Shown here in pieces: positions 1 to 10,680 of a DNA stretch of 64,000 bases. Origin of the DNA: Narthecium ossifragum (lineage: Eukaryota; Streptophyta; Magnoliopsida; Dioscoreales; Nartheciaceae); contig OY986966.1 in the NCBI GenBank assembly GCA_963920575.1, forward strand, positions 27,371,717 through 27,435,716, in the 5' to 3' direction. The stretch's first letter is position 1. Each line of letters begins with the position of its first letter. The translations under genes and the position numbers were made by a program. A model generated the notes under the pieces. The model was not told the origin of the DNA. It made no database searches and saw nothing but the letters and a program-made list of their open reading frames with translations.

Positions 1-1193
1 AAGAAAGAGTTGTGTTGTAGCTCAATAAGCTGCTATGTAGTTTACATGTTGGACATCGTGTTTCAAAACCATCCATAGGCATAATTCTCACACAGTTAAA
101 TTTGATGCTTAGGATCTAAGTCTGTACCAGCAAAGACCACTCTAGTTCAAGCACTTTCAGCTACTTTATATAGGAGATGGCATCACCACAAGTCCCTCTA
201 CATAGGCCCTATAGTGAATAGTAGGATAAGCGAAATTGTCAATGTTATTTACAATCCTGTCCCAATTAGTGCCAAGGGTGGTGAATATTGACAAGACTTG
301 GTTCCTATTAGCTGTTACCGGAAATGGAAGAATAGTAACTCTTTATGTACGATTGACTGCTTATGTTTGCCTGGGTATTGATACTTCATTTATACCTACG
401 CATAATGGTCACATGGCTTGTAGTGGGCTTTTGCATCTATAGTAGTGATTTGTGTCTATAGTTTGACCAAAACTTGAATGGCCATTAAATAGCTGGACAT
501 TCTCACCATAAATTCAATGTGGGGATAATTGATAACAGTCAGCCATATAGGCACAAGAGTGTTATTTCTGAATACCCCTACAAACTAAGTGGACATTATT
601 TGGATTAAGGGACAGCATATTGCATTATGGATTACTAAGATCCAACTGACTATCATCTATTGCTGGATTTGGCATCCACGAGCTTAATCTTGTGAGTATT
701 GGCATGTAACAGATTTTTAGCCACTTAAATTATCACGTACGCTCTAAAACCCAATCGTCTTTTAGGTGGTTATTATTTTCTAGGAGATTGTTATGAATGA
801 AAATGGTATTGATAGGAGGTGATATTATAAGTAAGATACAATGTACAGATAGGTTGCATGCCTGGTCAGGAAAAAATGGGGGAGTTGAGTATGCATTGAT
901 ATTGACCATATAGAAGTGTTTGTGTGGCATTAGGATAGGCTGCTGTATGTCACTCGTTTGAATATGTGAAATTTACTCGTGGCGGAAGACAACATTGGTT
1001 TTTGTTGACAATATTGCATAGATAACCACCTACGGTAAAGTTGGTTTGCATATGGTTTTCTGTAAACTTGGTAGTTATGATTTTACTATTTTAACGCGTA
1101 GTAATCTTTTTTATATCAAGTAACTGATTCCTTACTTTTCATCTCTCCCCTGTATGGAAATTGTAATGGTGACGCTTTTTTTTCCTGTTGCAG
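1..1193 (+). other. Probable intron of the importin-alpha gene
   Basis: No exon of the importin-alpha gene or of any other gene is recognisable here. The stretch is AT-rich and ends in a pyrimidine tract and CAG acceptor directly before the first recognisable exon at 1194. Importin-alpha needs several more ARM-repeat exons upstream, so this is best read as a long intron that continues to the left edge of the window. Confidence 0.5.
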
Positions 1194-2223
1194 TATGTAA
1201 TTAATCATGATGCATTGCCTTGTCTTCTGAACCTTTTGATCCACAATCATAAGAAAAGCATCAAGAAAGAAGCCTGTTGGACCATTTCTAACATCACTGC
1301 GGGGAATAAGGACCAGATTCAGGTATCAACAGTGAATTGAACTTTATCTTTTACATGCAGACATGCTTTTGGATATAAATGAAGAATATCAATTGGCCTC
1401 GTTGTTCCACCATAGCCATTTTAGGCAATTGACCCTATCAGTGCAGAAAAGCATATGCTGTAGAACATGGAAGTATACTTAGGAAAAACCTGAGTATTCG
1501 CTATTTTATGTTAGTAACAAACTGATGGAGATATGCTTTCTTTTCAGTTAAAGCCTTCTCATAGTTCAGGAATTATTTAACAAAAGTACTTGTGCTGTAT
1601 CTAAAATGGCAGGCTGTAATTGCTGCAAATATCATTGGTCCTCTGGTGCAACTGCTTCAAACTGCAGAATTTGATATCAAGAAAGAGGCAGCATGGGCCA
1701 TTTCTAATGCTACTTCTGGTGGTACCCATGATCAAATCAAGTATGTGTTTTTAATAGTATATGCTGTTTAGCACTTTATTAGATATCTGGATAACCGGTC
1801 CTTTTCCTTTTCAATATTCTTTAAGAATCTTGATGGTTCTTTGCTGTGGCTAGGTTTCTAGTGAGCGAGGGATGTATCAAGCCGTTATGTGATCTTCTGG
1901 TTTGTCCAGACCCAAGAATAGTTACCGTTTGTTTGGAAGGTCTTGAAAACATCTTGAAGGTTGGAGAAGCTGAGAAGAACCTTGGCACCACAGGTGGTGT
2001 TAATCTCTATGCTCAGATGATAGATGAAGCTGAGGGTCTAGAGAAAATAGAGAATCTTCAGAGCCACGATAACCATGAGATATATGAGAAGGCTGTGAAG
2101 ATTCTTGAAACATATTGGTTGGAGGAGGAAGATGAGATGCCTTCAGGTGATGCTGCTGAAGCTGGATTCCACTTTAGCACTGAGCAGGTTCCTGTTCCTT
2201 CTAGCGGATTCAAGTTTGGTTGA
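1194..2223 (+). CDS. Importin subunit alpha, 3' part (three last coding exons)
   Basis: Nuclear import receptor of the importin-alpha family. It binds classical nuclear localisation signals in cargo through armadillo (ARM) repeats and hands the complex to importin-beta. The 5' exons lie left of the window. I read exons 1194-1322, 1613-1740 and 1854-2223, joined with GT-AG introns and matching phases (the AAG codon is split over 1739-1740 and 1854). They encode the late ARM repeats: '[19 protein letters not shown]', then '[20 protein letters not shown]', then '[18 protein letters not shown]'. The tail contains an acidic stretch (LEEEDEM) and ends in SSGFKFG, as plant importin-alphas do. The conserved W and N of the NLS-binding WxxxN array are present in the first two exons (ACWTISN, AAWAISN). 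The reading frame is intact to the TGA at 2221-2223. The family is certain; the paralog (IMPA1, 2 or another) is not. Confidence 0.95.
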
Positions 2224-2850
2224 AGGTATGTACCCTTGGGACGTCTTTATTGCTTTATTCATGATTAAGCTTATCTGCAAAATTTTGATCTTTAAACATT
2301 TAACTGCCGATATTGAGTACTCATGGTAATCTGCAGGATTTTTCCATCTTGTTGGAGCAAGCTGCCCCAGCCATGGTGATGGGGGAGGTGTTGGGGTCAG
2401 TTGGGGAGTCCTGTCATGTTGGTCTGGGTCCAAGTCGGTCGGTCCGGTGTGGTGTCGAGGTGGTGGTCCCTAAAAATCCGAGTTCCACAAAAGACATTGC
2501 AGTGCCTTTTGTCATCCTGGCCAGTCGATCTCTGGTCTTACAATCTTTATTTGGTGAGGTTTTTTGTGGTGTGCACGCAGGTCCAGAGATCATCATACAT
2601 CAATCAAGAGATAAGTTCAATCTCTGCCAAATTGAAATAGGGGATGTAATGCAGGTGCTGTGTAAGTTTATAATCGTCTGCCTCCTGTATAGCATCGAGT
2701 AAAAGTCATTTTCTTGAGTTTGTTGTAGAAACAACCTTTATTAGAGGATTATCATGTATTTTGTCCTGGGAGGAAATGGGTAGTCATCTTTCTTTGCTGT
2801 TATGAAGGAAATGAAATAGATCATATAATTCGAGTCTATATGATTCTTCA
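2224..2850 (+). other. Importin-alpha 3' UTR with a UTR intron
   Basis: Two bases after the stop codon there is a strong donor (GTATGT, from 2226), and a CTGCAG acceptor lies at 2331-2336, giving a 111-base intron inside the 3' UTR. The remaining UTR runs to about 2830-2850, where AT-rich, AATAAA-like sequence (aatgaaataga near 2808) appears. The end is an estimate. Confidence 0.5.
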
Positions 2851-3248
2851 ACATCTTGTATGAACATGATTCTCATACCGGCTTTTTCGTGCTCTTTTTA
2901 TTTTTTGCATGGCTGATTTGTATATGTGAGTAAGAATATGAGCATTTTCATCTGTACACTGCTAACGGCTATGTTTTTGGTTATGTATCATTTGAATTAT
3001 TCATTCTTTTGGGAGCTTCCGGGCTTTAATGTCTTCATGCCTAGTTAGTTATTCGTTTGGGTCACGAAATAGCATCTTTAGCTGATCCGACTGAATAATG
3101 TGGAGGAGGACCAGGCATAGTGGTCTTTGGTGATGAAACTTCACAGCAATAGCAGGCTTGGAATTTTTGTTGGTCAAATTAGTAGAAACATCAAAGACAA
3201 CAGAAGTTACGAATGGCCTGCGCAAGTCAAATAAGTTCTCTGAACTAA
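2851..3248. other. Intergenic spacer, nothing recognised
   Basis: AT-rich sequence between the importin-alpha 3' end and the transposon that begins at 3249. No open frame, repeat or RNA gene is seen. The last three bases (TAA, 3246-3248) are the likely target duplication of the next element. Confidence 0.5.
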
Positions 3249-3415
3249 GGACCTGTTTGGATTGTGCATAAGCATATATAAATCCTACTTATGTAGCCAA
3301 AATAATTTTTTTCACGTCTTGCATAACTACCCTGGATAACTTGGTCAACTCTTGCGTAAGTGATACTTATGTAAGGTTTTTAGTGGCAGGGTAGCACATA
3401 AATAGCTTGCATAAA

Positions 3416-3547
3416 GGGTGATTTTAAATGCACCACACAAATATATAAGTGCATCACATTTTTCTAATCTCTAACTCATCAATGTCTAAGTGCACTTTAG
3501 AAAATATGACGCACTTATACATTTGTGTGGTGCATTTAAAATCACCC
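3416..3547. mobile_element. Mutator-like foldback MITE, 132 bp, nested
   Basis: Perfect terminal inverted repeats of 27 bp begin GGGTGATTTTAAATGCACCA. The similarity continues inward, so the whole element is nearly one palindrome. It is flanked on both sides by the identical 9-bp direct repeat TTGCATAAA (3407-3415 and 3548-3556), the target-duplication length of Mutator-like elements. The related element at 20384-21894 carries the corresponding unoccupied site (TTGTATAAA near 20515), which proves the insertion. It has no coding capacity. Confidence 0.9.
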
Positions 3548-3767
3548 TTGCATAAATCTAATCATTTGACCATTTTACCCCTACATTTAGGGTTATTTAT
3601 AAGCCTCTACCCTATGATCGCCCGATACCCTCCCTCTCCCCACTTCTCCTCTCGGATCTTCTCCGTCGCCGTCGCCGCAGAGAAAGACCCCTCGCCATCG
3701 CTGGAATGGATCTAGCTCCACCAACTCGCAGGCCCCCTCGCTGCCGCCAGACTTGATCTAGCTCCAC

Positions 3768-4163
3768 CTAGTTCCTCTCTCTCCTCCGCCGCCGCTCCCT
3801 CCCATTCCACTCGCTCCTCTTTCTCCTCCGCCTCCTCTGCCGCTGCTCCCTTCTCCATCCCCTTCTCTTGTGAACCCAAGATCTCGAAGAAGAAATCGAA
3901 GGGTTGAGATGTGTTTGTTTACTTAGAAGAGGGGGAGCGGGGAGGTTGAGATCGAAAGAGAGAGGCTTCTTCTTCTGGCCCTCACTTCTCTCCTTCCACG
4001 TGATTGCCGTTGTTGTTGCGGTGGTGGCCATCATCATCATCTTCTCCTCCTCGTCTCTCACCACCACCTCCACCGCCTCAAATCTGTACCTGTAGTACTC
4101 CGATCCGCCGCCCGGTGACCCCAAGAACAGATCGCCCCCTTCCGGCGCGATTGCCGCCCCCAC
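3768..4163 (-). pseudogene. Captured gene fragment with DLN-type EAR motif (copy 1)
   Basis: Inside the transposon, the minus strand has an open frame whose centre reads 'KKPLSFDLNLPAPP'. The DLNLPxPP pattern is the EAR transcriptional-repression motif found near the C-termini of plant repressor-type ERF and C2H2 zinc-finger factors. Upstream lies an acidic 'RDEEE' segment and a 'FEAVEVVV' stretch; downstream the frame runs into low-complexity Arg-rich sequence. The homologous fragment in the second copy stops right after the motif, and a one-base difference in a C-run makes this copy read on. I infer a transduplicated exon fragment, not a functional gene. The donor gene is not identified. 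Confidence 0.4.
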
Positions 4164-4199
4164 CCCAACGGCCTGCCGGCGCGAACGCCCTAAATGACA

Positions 4200-4929
4200 A
4201 TTAACCCTATAAAGAAATCATGTGTCATCTCGTACCGTTGTTTGATTTAGACCGAAACGATCCCAGATTGAATTGGTGAGACCAAAGTCCGTCAATTTCT
4301 ACGTCCTCATTGTCACCATCATCATTATAATCAGCTAATCACCCTTCCACATCAGAAGCCAAGTTCATCAAATCTCTATCAATCTTAACGAACCTCAACC
4401 GTGGCTCGTTAGGCAACGGGACCACAGTTATCACATCCGTTCGTGAAGACCCATTAACGTGGCCAAAAAGTCCCTATCCACCAACCCCACCATGTGCAAC
4501 CCTCCCCACATCACTCACTATTATCTCAAAGTGAGCAACACCAACACCCATCCCTGGAACTTTTCCCAACAACAGGAAAGCACTGGAAAACAGGCCTAAA
4601 TAAAATAAAAAAAAAGTTTTGAAACACCAGGAACCGAATCATGTGCACTGGCCGCCGCCGCCCATTTACCCATTACGAATGTGATTTGATTTATTACAAC
4701 TTATTACAACATTATTTCCCCCGCTACCTTAAAATTAAATTAATAAGCCTATTATTCCTTTTAACTAATATTACAGCAAAAATACAAGTTCGTGGAAAAA
4801 ATTGGGGAAGAGATTACACATTACACAAATTGGTCACCTTGATTCCGCCGGCGCCGTTGCCGGCGGGGAGGGCAAATCCGTGATAATAATGCTGGAGTCC
4901 AGATCCCGAGGCACATCAACGTTAATAGA
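4200..4929. other. Intergenic, including the likely 3' UTR of the proline-rich gene
   Basis: AT-rich sequence with no open frame of note. The part next to 4930 is the probable 3' UTR of the minus-strand gene. Nothing else is recognised. Confidence 0.5.
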
Positions 4930-5442
4930 TCACAAGAGGAAGGAGAGGAGGACGAGGAGTGGTGGGAGGATCGTGGGCGGCGGATGGAGGGGATGAGCAG
5001 CGGAGGCGGATCTCGGGGGAGGAGGAGGGTTGTAGAAGTAGTAGGGGAAGTAGGGGAGTATAGGGTTCGGAGGCGGCGGCGCCACGAAGTTGATCTGGGG
5101 AGCCGGCGGCGGGTTGAAGTACGAGCTCCCCCCTCCCCCTCCCCCGGAAGAGTACGGAGGCGGCGGCGAGGAGTAGGAGAACGGCGGCGGCGGGGACGAG
5201 TAGGAGGAGGAGCTTGGCGGCGGAGGGCACTCCCCGGAGGAGGAGGAGGGAGGCGGAGGTGACGGCGGGTTCGGCGGCGGCGGAGAGTATTGCGGCTGGC
5301 AGGGGTTATCGCAGGAGGAGCACATAGTGCAGTCGGTTCTCACGACAGTTGCCGCACTCGTCGGCGACGGCAAGGTCACGACGGCTGCGGCGAGGAGGAG
5401 GAGAAACGCGGGAAACGGGGAGTGCCCATTCCCCATCGCCAT
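4930..5442 (-). CDS. Proline-rich, probably GPI-anchored cell-wall protein
   Basis: A 170-residue single-exon protein of hydroxyproline-rich/extensin-like type, expected at the cell surface or wall. Residues 1-30 form a clear signal peptide (FPAFLLLLAAAVV core, cleavage near TSA-A). A four-cysteine segment follows (CTMCSSCDNPC, residues 38-48). Then come about 100 residues of Pro/Ser/Tyr/Gly-rich sequence with SPPPP-like runs ('SPPPPFSYSSPPPPYSS'), the pattern hydroxylated and glycosylated in extensins. The last 20 residues are hydrophobic (ILPPLLVLLSFLL), as in a GPI-attachment signal. The start at 5442 is chosen because the signal peptide begins there. A TATA-like stretch lies about 100 bases upstream (5538-5548 on the complement). 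Composition-based families are hard to name exactly, so no symbol is given. Confidence 0.8.
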   Translation of the reverse strand: MAMGNGHSPFPAFLLLLAAAVVTLPSPTSAATVVRTDCTMCSSCDNPCQPQYSPPPPNPPSPPPPSSSSGECPPPPSSSSYSSPPPPFSYSSPPPPYSSGGGGGGSSYFNPPPAPQINFVAPPPPNPILPYFPYYFYNPPPPPRSASAAHPLHPPPTILPPLLVLLSFLL

Positions 5443-6693
5443 CGAGATCTCTTTAGCTCGCTGGAAGAGAGACGGGATGATGGAATTGGATGGATGATAA
5501 GGGAGAGGGGGTGATTGATTGGTGGTGACCGCACATGATTTATTAATAAGTACGAGTGTCTGACGAGGGTTGGATCAAAATTGGGATTTAACTAACTATA
5601 ATTAGCGTTATTAGTCTTCTCCGCCACGCAAAGCGAGCCACTTATGGGACTTTTCGAGACGCGTCGGCGTGGGTTGCCCGATACGAACACGTGGGGGAGA
5701 CTGAGTGGGTGGCTGTCGGCTGTGGATTTGATCGGCGGTGGCCCCGGTGGCTGGAGAGCCTGGAGTGGGGGGGAGATGAGTGAAGGAATGAGATTGCTTT
5801 ACGGGTGCTTTTTTGTCCGTCCAATCCTGTTGAGATTCGTGACGAGCTGTATCTTTCTTTTTACTGCTCTTTTGGACCGTCCATGAGTCCCTTTTTTTTT
5901 CAACTTAAAGCTCGCCAGCTATATATATGAGAAGCTTCCAAGCTAACACCTATCAAATATCATCATCATCGTCATCAGAGAGAGAGAGAGAGAGAGTAGC
6001 CAGCTATATAAATAAGCAATAACCCATATGGAATCTAGGGATCTTGGGTAAAAGTAGCCGGTTGGCAGCTTTGGGGTCTGAAAAGAATGGTACTTTAGGC
6101 TGGGAATTGGCAAGTGTGGCTTGTTTCAATTGGGCAACACTCCATTGCCCACATTGGTCATTGTACAAAGCCAAGGTAAACTATAGGGTAATATTGGATC
6201 CTTGTTGGGTCTAGTACTGTCCATTAGCTAAGAAAGCTGAATGATCTTACCGTTAGCAAGTCTAAGTCTAAGCATTAATTGGGATTTGTGATGACCAAAA
6301 GAAAGCTATATAAGCCAATGAGTTACACGAGCAAACATTACATTACACCACTATTCGCTGATTTCATGCTTGTTTGAACTAGAAATATGAACAACGACAC
6401 ACTTGTCGACCAAATTTTCTCTGTTGGGTGAGGAGTTTTATGCTTTGGGCTCAACAATTAGACGCCGTAGGCCCAAGTTTTATATATGTTTGGGTCAGGT
6501 TCTTGCCAGGTCTCCTTTGAGCCTGAAGCAGGCTCCCGCTACAGGCCCAGCCCAATATTGTATATTATATTTCTTGATTAATTTTGTGCCAAAAGCCATA
6601 GGATGGCAACTTTAGCTATAATTATATGGTCCAATGGGCCTTTCTTGTTTGGGAATTAGGATAGAGCTATCAATGGTTTTTTGTGGTACTATG
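5443..6693. other. Promoter side of the proline-rich gene and gene-free DNA
   Basis: Upstream region of the minus-strand gene, then AT-rich DNA. Short open frames at 5644-5886 and 6403-6615 have no recognisable domain, start context or codon pattern and are judged random. The only structured feature is the AG microsatellite at 5977. Confidence 0.5.
5977..5996. repeat. (AG)10 microsatellite
   Basis: Ten uninterrupted AG dinucleotides, preceded by CAT/CATCAT trinucleotides. Confidence 0.95.
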
Positions 6694-6818
6694 ACATGAA
6701 TGCGTTTATCAGATCACGTGATTCTTGATCCAAGCTAGAGGACAGTTTCATGTAATGTTGTATTAGCTATTTTTAGCTTTCGGATTCAACTCATCAAAAA
6801 AAAAAAAGAACATGAATG
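6694..6818 (+). mobile_element. Short retroposed fragment with poly(A) and 9-bp target duplication
   Basis: A roughly 107-bp segment ends in an A-run and is bounded by the identical 9-mer ACATGAATG (6694-6702 and 6810-6818). A poly(A) tail between direct repeats is the mark of LINE-mediated retroposition. The insert itself is too short to identify; it could be a severely 5'-truncated LINE or a copied transcript end. Confidence 0.55.
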
Positions 6819-6908
6819 AGATCAATATGTCCAAACCATCCAATTGAGTAAAGAAGGCTCGTGTTGTATGCAAGTGATAGACGAGCCAAATGAATTACAG
6901 ACTACTTA

Positions 6909-7142
6909 GGAGGTGTTTGGTTGCTTGTATTAGCTAATGTAGTGCATTACTCAATGCAATGCATTGCATCTGCTAATGTAGCATTGGAGGCCCTTTTTGC
7001 ATTGCAGTGGCCAACCAAACAACCTTTTGTATTAGCTAATGCATGCATTAGCTAATGCAGTGGCCAACCAAATACTGGTATAGACCAAAATGCTGCATTA
7101 GCTAATGCATGCATCAGCTAATACAAACAACCAAACACCTCC
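6909..7142. mobile_element. Tourist-like MITE, copy A (234 bp)
   Basis: Terminal inverted repeats GGAGGTGTTTGGTTG... are flanked by the 3-bp duplication TTA (6906-6908 and 7143-7145), typical of PIF/Harbinger-derived Tourist elements. The interior is built from repeats of a palindromic GCATTAGCTAATGC-type motif, so each strand can fold almost end to end. Related copies are at 7601 and 20002. Confidence 0.9.
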
Positions 7143-7600
7143 TTAATTACAAAGTAATAGAAAATACCATCCAAAACCCCTCGTCCTTGACCGGGGACCC
7201 AATCAAACCCCCCTATCAAGACAACACCATCTCGCCATGGCAGCCGCCCGCTCGTTAGAAGACCTAGGTATGTGCAAAAACAAGTGATTCTCAAATCAGA
7301 ACACCTTGCGCCACATTTTTTTTACCGAACCTGCAGTCTCATATGGCCATTAATGACCAAGTTCGGACTCCTTGTTTTGCCACAATTAAGACATCCCTAG
7401 CTATTGGTCCTATTAACACATCCCTAGCCAGCTAGTTGAATCCAACCACCAAACATGGCTTATTAGTATCAAGAAGCAATGCTCTCTCTCTCCATCTGCA
7501 ATTAATAATGGTCCACAGAATAGAAGCCTCACAAACCCAGCAACTTATTAAATGCTATCCTACAATATATACACTTTCTATGTTCATGATTGCATCAGCT

Positions 7601-7915
7601 GGAGGTGTTTGGTTGCTTATATTAGCTGATGCATGCATGAGCTAATGCAGCATTTTGGTCTATACCAGTGTTTGGTTGGCCACTGCATTAACTGAAGCAT
7701 GCATCATCTAATACAAAAGGTTGTTTGATTGGCCACTCATGCATCAGTTAATGCAAAAAGGGCCTCAAATACTGCATTAACAAAAACAGTCATTTTATAG
7801 CTGTTTTTACTAATGCAGCATTGCATTGGCAGATGCAATGCATTGCATTGGCAGATGCAATGCACTGTATTGAGCAATGCACTGCATTAGCTTATGCAAG
7901 CAACCAAACGCCCCC
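7601..7915. mobile_element. Tourist-like MITE, copy B (315 bp)
   Basis: Same family as the 6909 copy, with the terminal GGAGGTGTTTGGTTGCTT and its complement at the right end (GCAACCAAACGCCCCC). The flanks (GCT on the left, AAT on the right) do not show a clean TTA duplication, so one edge is probably eroded. It contains the internal palindromic CATTAGC/GCTAATG repeats. Confidence 0.8.
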
Positions 7916-8412
7916 AATGTTGCAACATGTGATCATTAAATAGAATTAATGCCTTAATTGCATTATGGAACTTTTCATCTCCATTGATAGCTATGCTTAG
8001 CTACGTCTCTTTCCTCAGATCTCTGGGTCTGATCACCAACAGCTAAATTGCCGGAATCATCTTGTCTCATCACCATTAATTGGGGTATATAACTACTGCA
8101 TCTATACCCACAAAAAAAGTTTGTTAACCATATGCTTTGTTTAAAATCTCAATTCGAATACTGAGATGATGAATTTACTATGATTAAATTATAATTCATG
8201 TTCTCCACACATGAAACTGTTTCGATGTGCAAGTATGGGCCATGTTCTTTCCTTTGAACAACTTGATCTAGTTCATGGATGTTCCCTGGGTTGGGAGTGT
8301 CGTCTTGCCTGTGTATGAGATATGGTGGTGTGTAAACATGTGTTAAGAATTTCTGTATTCTGTATATCCCTCGTGCATGTTTAAGAATTTGTGTTCTGTA
8401 TATCTCCCATGA

Positions 8413-8571
8413 GATAATCAGTGGGCGGACTTTGTGGCTAGACAAGCCCGGGAGGTGTTACCTCTCTCGTCTGGTCATCCCACTTATGGGAATGATCAAG
8501 GTGGATAGACGTTGTTGGTAGTCCGATGTAATAACCCAGCCTTCAAGGTTTATCTTTTCAAAAAAAAAAAA
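8413..8571 (+). mobile_element. 3' end of a LINE (5'-truncated) with poly(A)
   Basis: An open stretch ending at TAG 8506-8508 reads 'DNQWADFVARQAREVLPLSS'. The N-x-WAD-x-x-A-x-x-A pattern resembles the end of the RNase H domain of plant non-LTR retrotransposons. A short 3' UTR and an A12 tail (8560-8571) follow. No upstream reverse transcriptase is present, so the copy is dead and strongly 5'-truncated. I could not find a convincing target duplication. Confidence 0.5.
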
Positions 8572-8727
8572 CAAACCTAGCTCATTCATATTTAAAATGG
8601 TAAAGTTGAAACAAGTGCCAAAAGCTTACTAATCTAATATGTAAAAATTAATTAGCATCATGACGCCCATCGTGGCCAGTCAAGTTATGCCCAACTTAAT
8701 CTTATGGTTCTCAAACCGGCCATAGGG

Positions 8728-9070
8728 TAGGGTTGAGCAAAACCGAACAGAACTTTTAGAACCGAATCAAACAATTCGGTTCGATTTTTCGGTATATTCG
8801 GTTCAGTTCTTTCTTTTTTTTAAAAAAAAAATTCGGTGTTCGATTCGGTTTCGATTTTTATTTTTAAAATTCGATAAATATCGAAAATTTTAAACTTATA
8901 TACCTTATTTCGGTTCGGTTTTTGCATGAATTCGGTTTGGTTTTTAAATTAGTGTACCGAATTAATTCGATTCGGTTCGATTTTATGCACAAATTCAGAT
9001 CGATTTTTAATTTGGTGTAAAAAACTTTTTTTGATATTTCAGTTCGGTATTTACTGAATACTCACCCCTA
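8728..9070. mobile_element. hAT-like MITE, 343 bp
   Basis: The ends read TAGGGTTGAGC... and ...CTCACCCCTA, the TAGGGGTG-type terminus common in hAT MITEs. The 7-bp word CATAGGG lies exactly outside both ends (8721-8727 and 9071-9077). hAT duplications are normally 8 bp, so one base may have changed. The interior is AT-rich with many TTCGGTT/AACCGAA words in both orientations and can fold back. Confidence 0.65.
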
Positions 9071-9680
9071 CATAGGGAGCGTTTGGAACCAGATTAAATT
9101 TTGGGAATACCTTAACCCGGCTTAAGGGAGGGAGAATATTTCCGAATCCACTACTTATTCCACACTTTATCTCCAAACATATTTTGCCTTATTCCAAGTA
9201 ATCATTATAAAGTTATTCATATTCCTCACTCTACTTTTCCCTTATTTCAAGTAATCATTAAAAAGTTATTCCCAAAACCTGAAATATAATCTAAACCGGG
9301 CTTAGTATTTTACTCGGATTGACATGGATCATCTCACCTAGAACTCCAAATTTATTTTAAGCGATTCTAAATACAGCGTCGTTTTTGTTGGGAACATCCC
9401 ATTTCTAAGTACACACCACTCGATTTTGAAAATACTGTGTTTTTACTACGTATACCATGCCTTTTTTCATAATAATCCTAACTTAGCCTCACCATCCTCT
9501 ACATCTCGACGACCTGATCGGCGACCACGCCCTCGGCGTCCTCTACCTCTTAATTTGGTCGGCGACCGACAACCTCAGAACATGCGTCCGTCGATCCGTT
9601 CAAACCTTGATGCCGGGCCATTCGACTTATATTGGTGGTCAATCGAACGAATTATTGTTCGATCATATTAGATGATTCGA

Positions 9681-9777
9681 TTTATATTGAACGGTGGTTC
9701 GTGATCGAATGGTTTTATATTGAGCGGTGGATCATGATCGTTCGGTATTATATTGAGCGGTGGATCATGACCGAACG
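9681..9777. repeat. Three tandem copies of a ~33-bp unit
   Basis: The word TTATATTGA(G/A)CGGTGG followed by (A/T)TC(A/G)TGA(T/C)CGA recurs three times at about 33-34-bp spacing. The second and third copies are nearly identical and the first is more diverged. Confidence 0.75.
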
Positions 9778-10296
9778 GGTGTGAAAAATACAGTCTTTAT
9801 TGTTCACGGTCGATCCATGCAACCTCCTCTATTCACTCACGGTCGATCCATACATCGACCGTCGCCTCAGCCGTCTAGCTCAAAATTGACTATTTTTAGG
9901 TAAAAAATATATAAATACAAAGAATCAAGAAGTCTATTAGAATGAAATGATTATTACTGATTTAAGAACTAAGAAAAAGGTTAATATATGATGTCCAAAA
10001 TACATGTCACTCAGAATAAATAAATGATCCATGCATGTTTGTTAATGCACCGAATATGCATGTTTGAAAAATGCGTTTGGATATAAAGGGTGGAATAAGG
10101 CCATACATAATTTATTCTTTTGTTTACATTTTTAATTTAATGAGTATTAAGGTTTTCAATTATAATTTTCAATGTCCAGATGCATCGATATTATATTTGT
10201 GCCACAAATATACCATAATATATATAATATATTATAACAGATAATACATTTTAAATAATACAAAATATTATATTATATAATATATTCATGATTATA

Positions 10297-10679
10297 TCAA
10301 TCTTATAAGGAGCAATAACGGTTAACATGCATTAATTCATATCCCCTAAGTTTCTTTATATATATTCTCTAAGTTTGCTTTATATAAACCTGCATTAATT
10401 CATATCAACCTAAGTTCTATTAATATTATCTTATGCAATATGCAAAGACTTATATTTATTTTATATACCCTAAGTTAGACTTATAATATTTTATTTTATA
10501 TTTTATTGGCTATTGGCTATGTTTTATGGTAGCAGTGAACAAAAAGCTATGACCAACCTTCGAACCCTAGACCACCTACAGGTCAACACAGCCGTCTAAC
10601 CAGACAAACTACAGGGAGTTTTTAAAATTTTATATTAATAATAACTAAAAACTGTGCCAGGGGCACAGGTGAGTACTAG
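10297..10679 (+). mobile_element. Non-autonomous Helitron, copy A (383 bp)
   Basis: It starts with 5'-TC (TCAATCTTATAAGGAGCAAT) after a host A (10296) and ends in CTAG (10676-10679) before a host T (10680), the A/T insertion pattern of Helitrons. Eight bases before the CTAG lies the perfect hairpin TGTGCC-AGG-GGCACA, the expected 3' palindrome. A second copy is found inverted at 16021-16379. No Rep/helicase coding sequence is present. The B-box-like GGTTCGAA inside (minus strand) is not placed as in a SINE. Confidence 0.85.
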
Positions 10680-10680
10680 T

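Larger units (their letters stand above)
3249..4193. mobile_element. PIF/Harbinger-like element, copy 1 (right end missing)
   Basis: The left terminus reads GGACCTGTTTGGATTG, preceded by TAA. The same terminus, with TTA duplications, bounds the small MITEs at 21976-22126 and 22152-22300, and its complement closes the second large copy at 21894. Internally the element aligns over most of its length with 20384-21160: an AT-rich left arm, a CT-rich block at 3600-3860, then a GC-rich block with the DLN-motif fragment. The similarity fades near 4150-4190 and no right terminal repeat follows, so this copy is truncated. A 132-bp Mutator-like MITE is inserted at 3416. No transposase is visible, so it is non-autonomous. 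Confidence 0.7.

Noticed and set aside
5644..5886. Open frame as a small gene upstream of the proline-rich gene
   Set aside because: No domain, poor codon pattern, and it lies in the probable promoter of the minus-strand gene.
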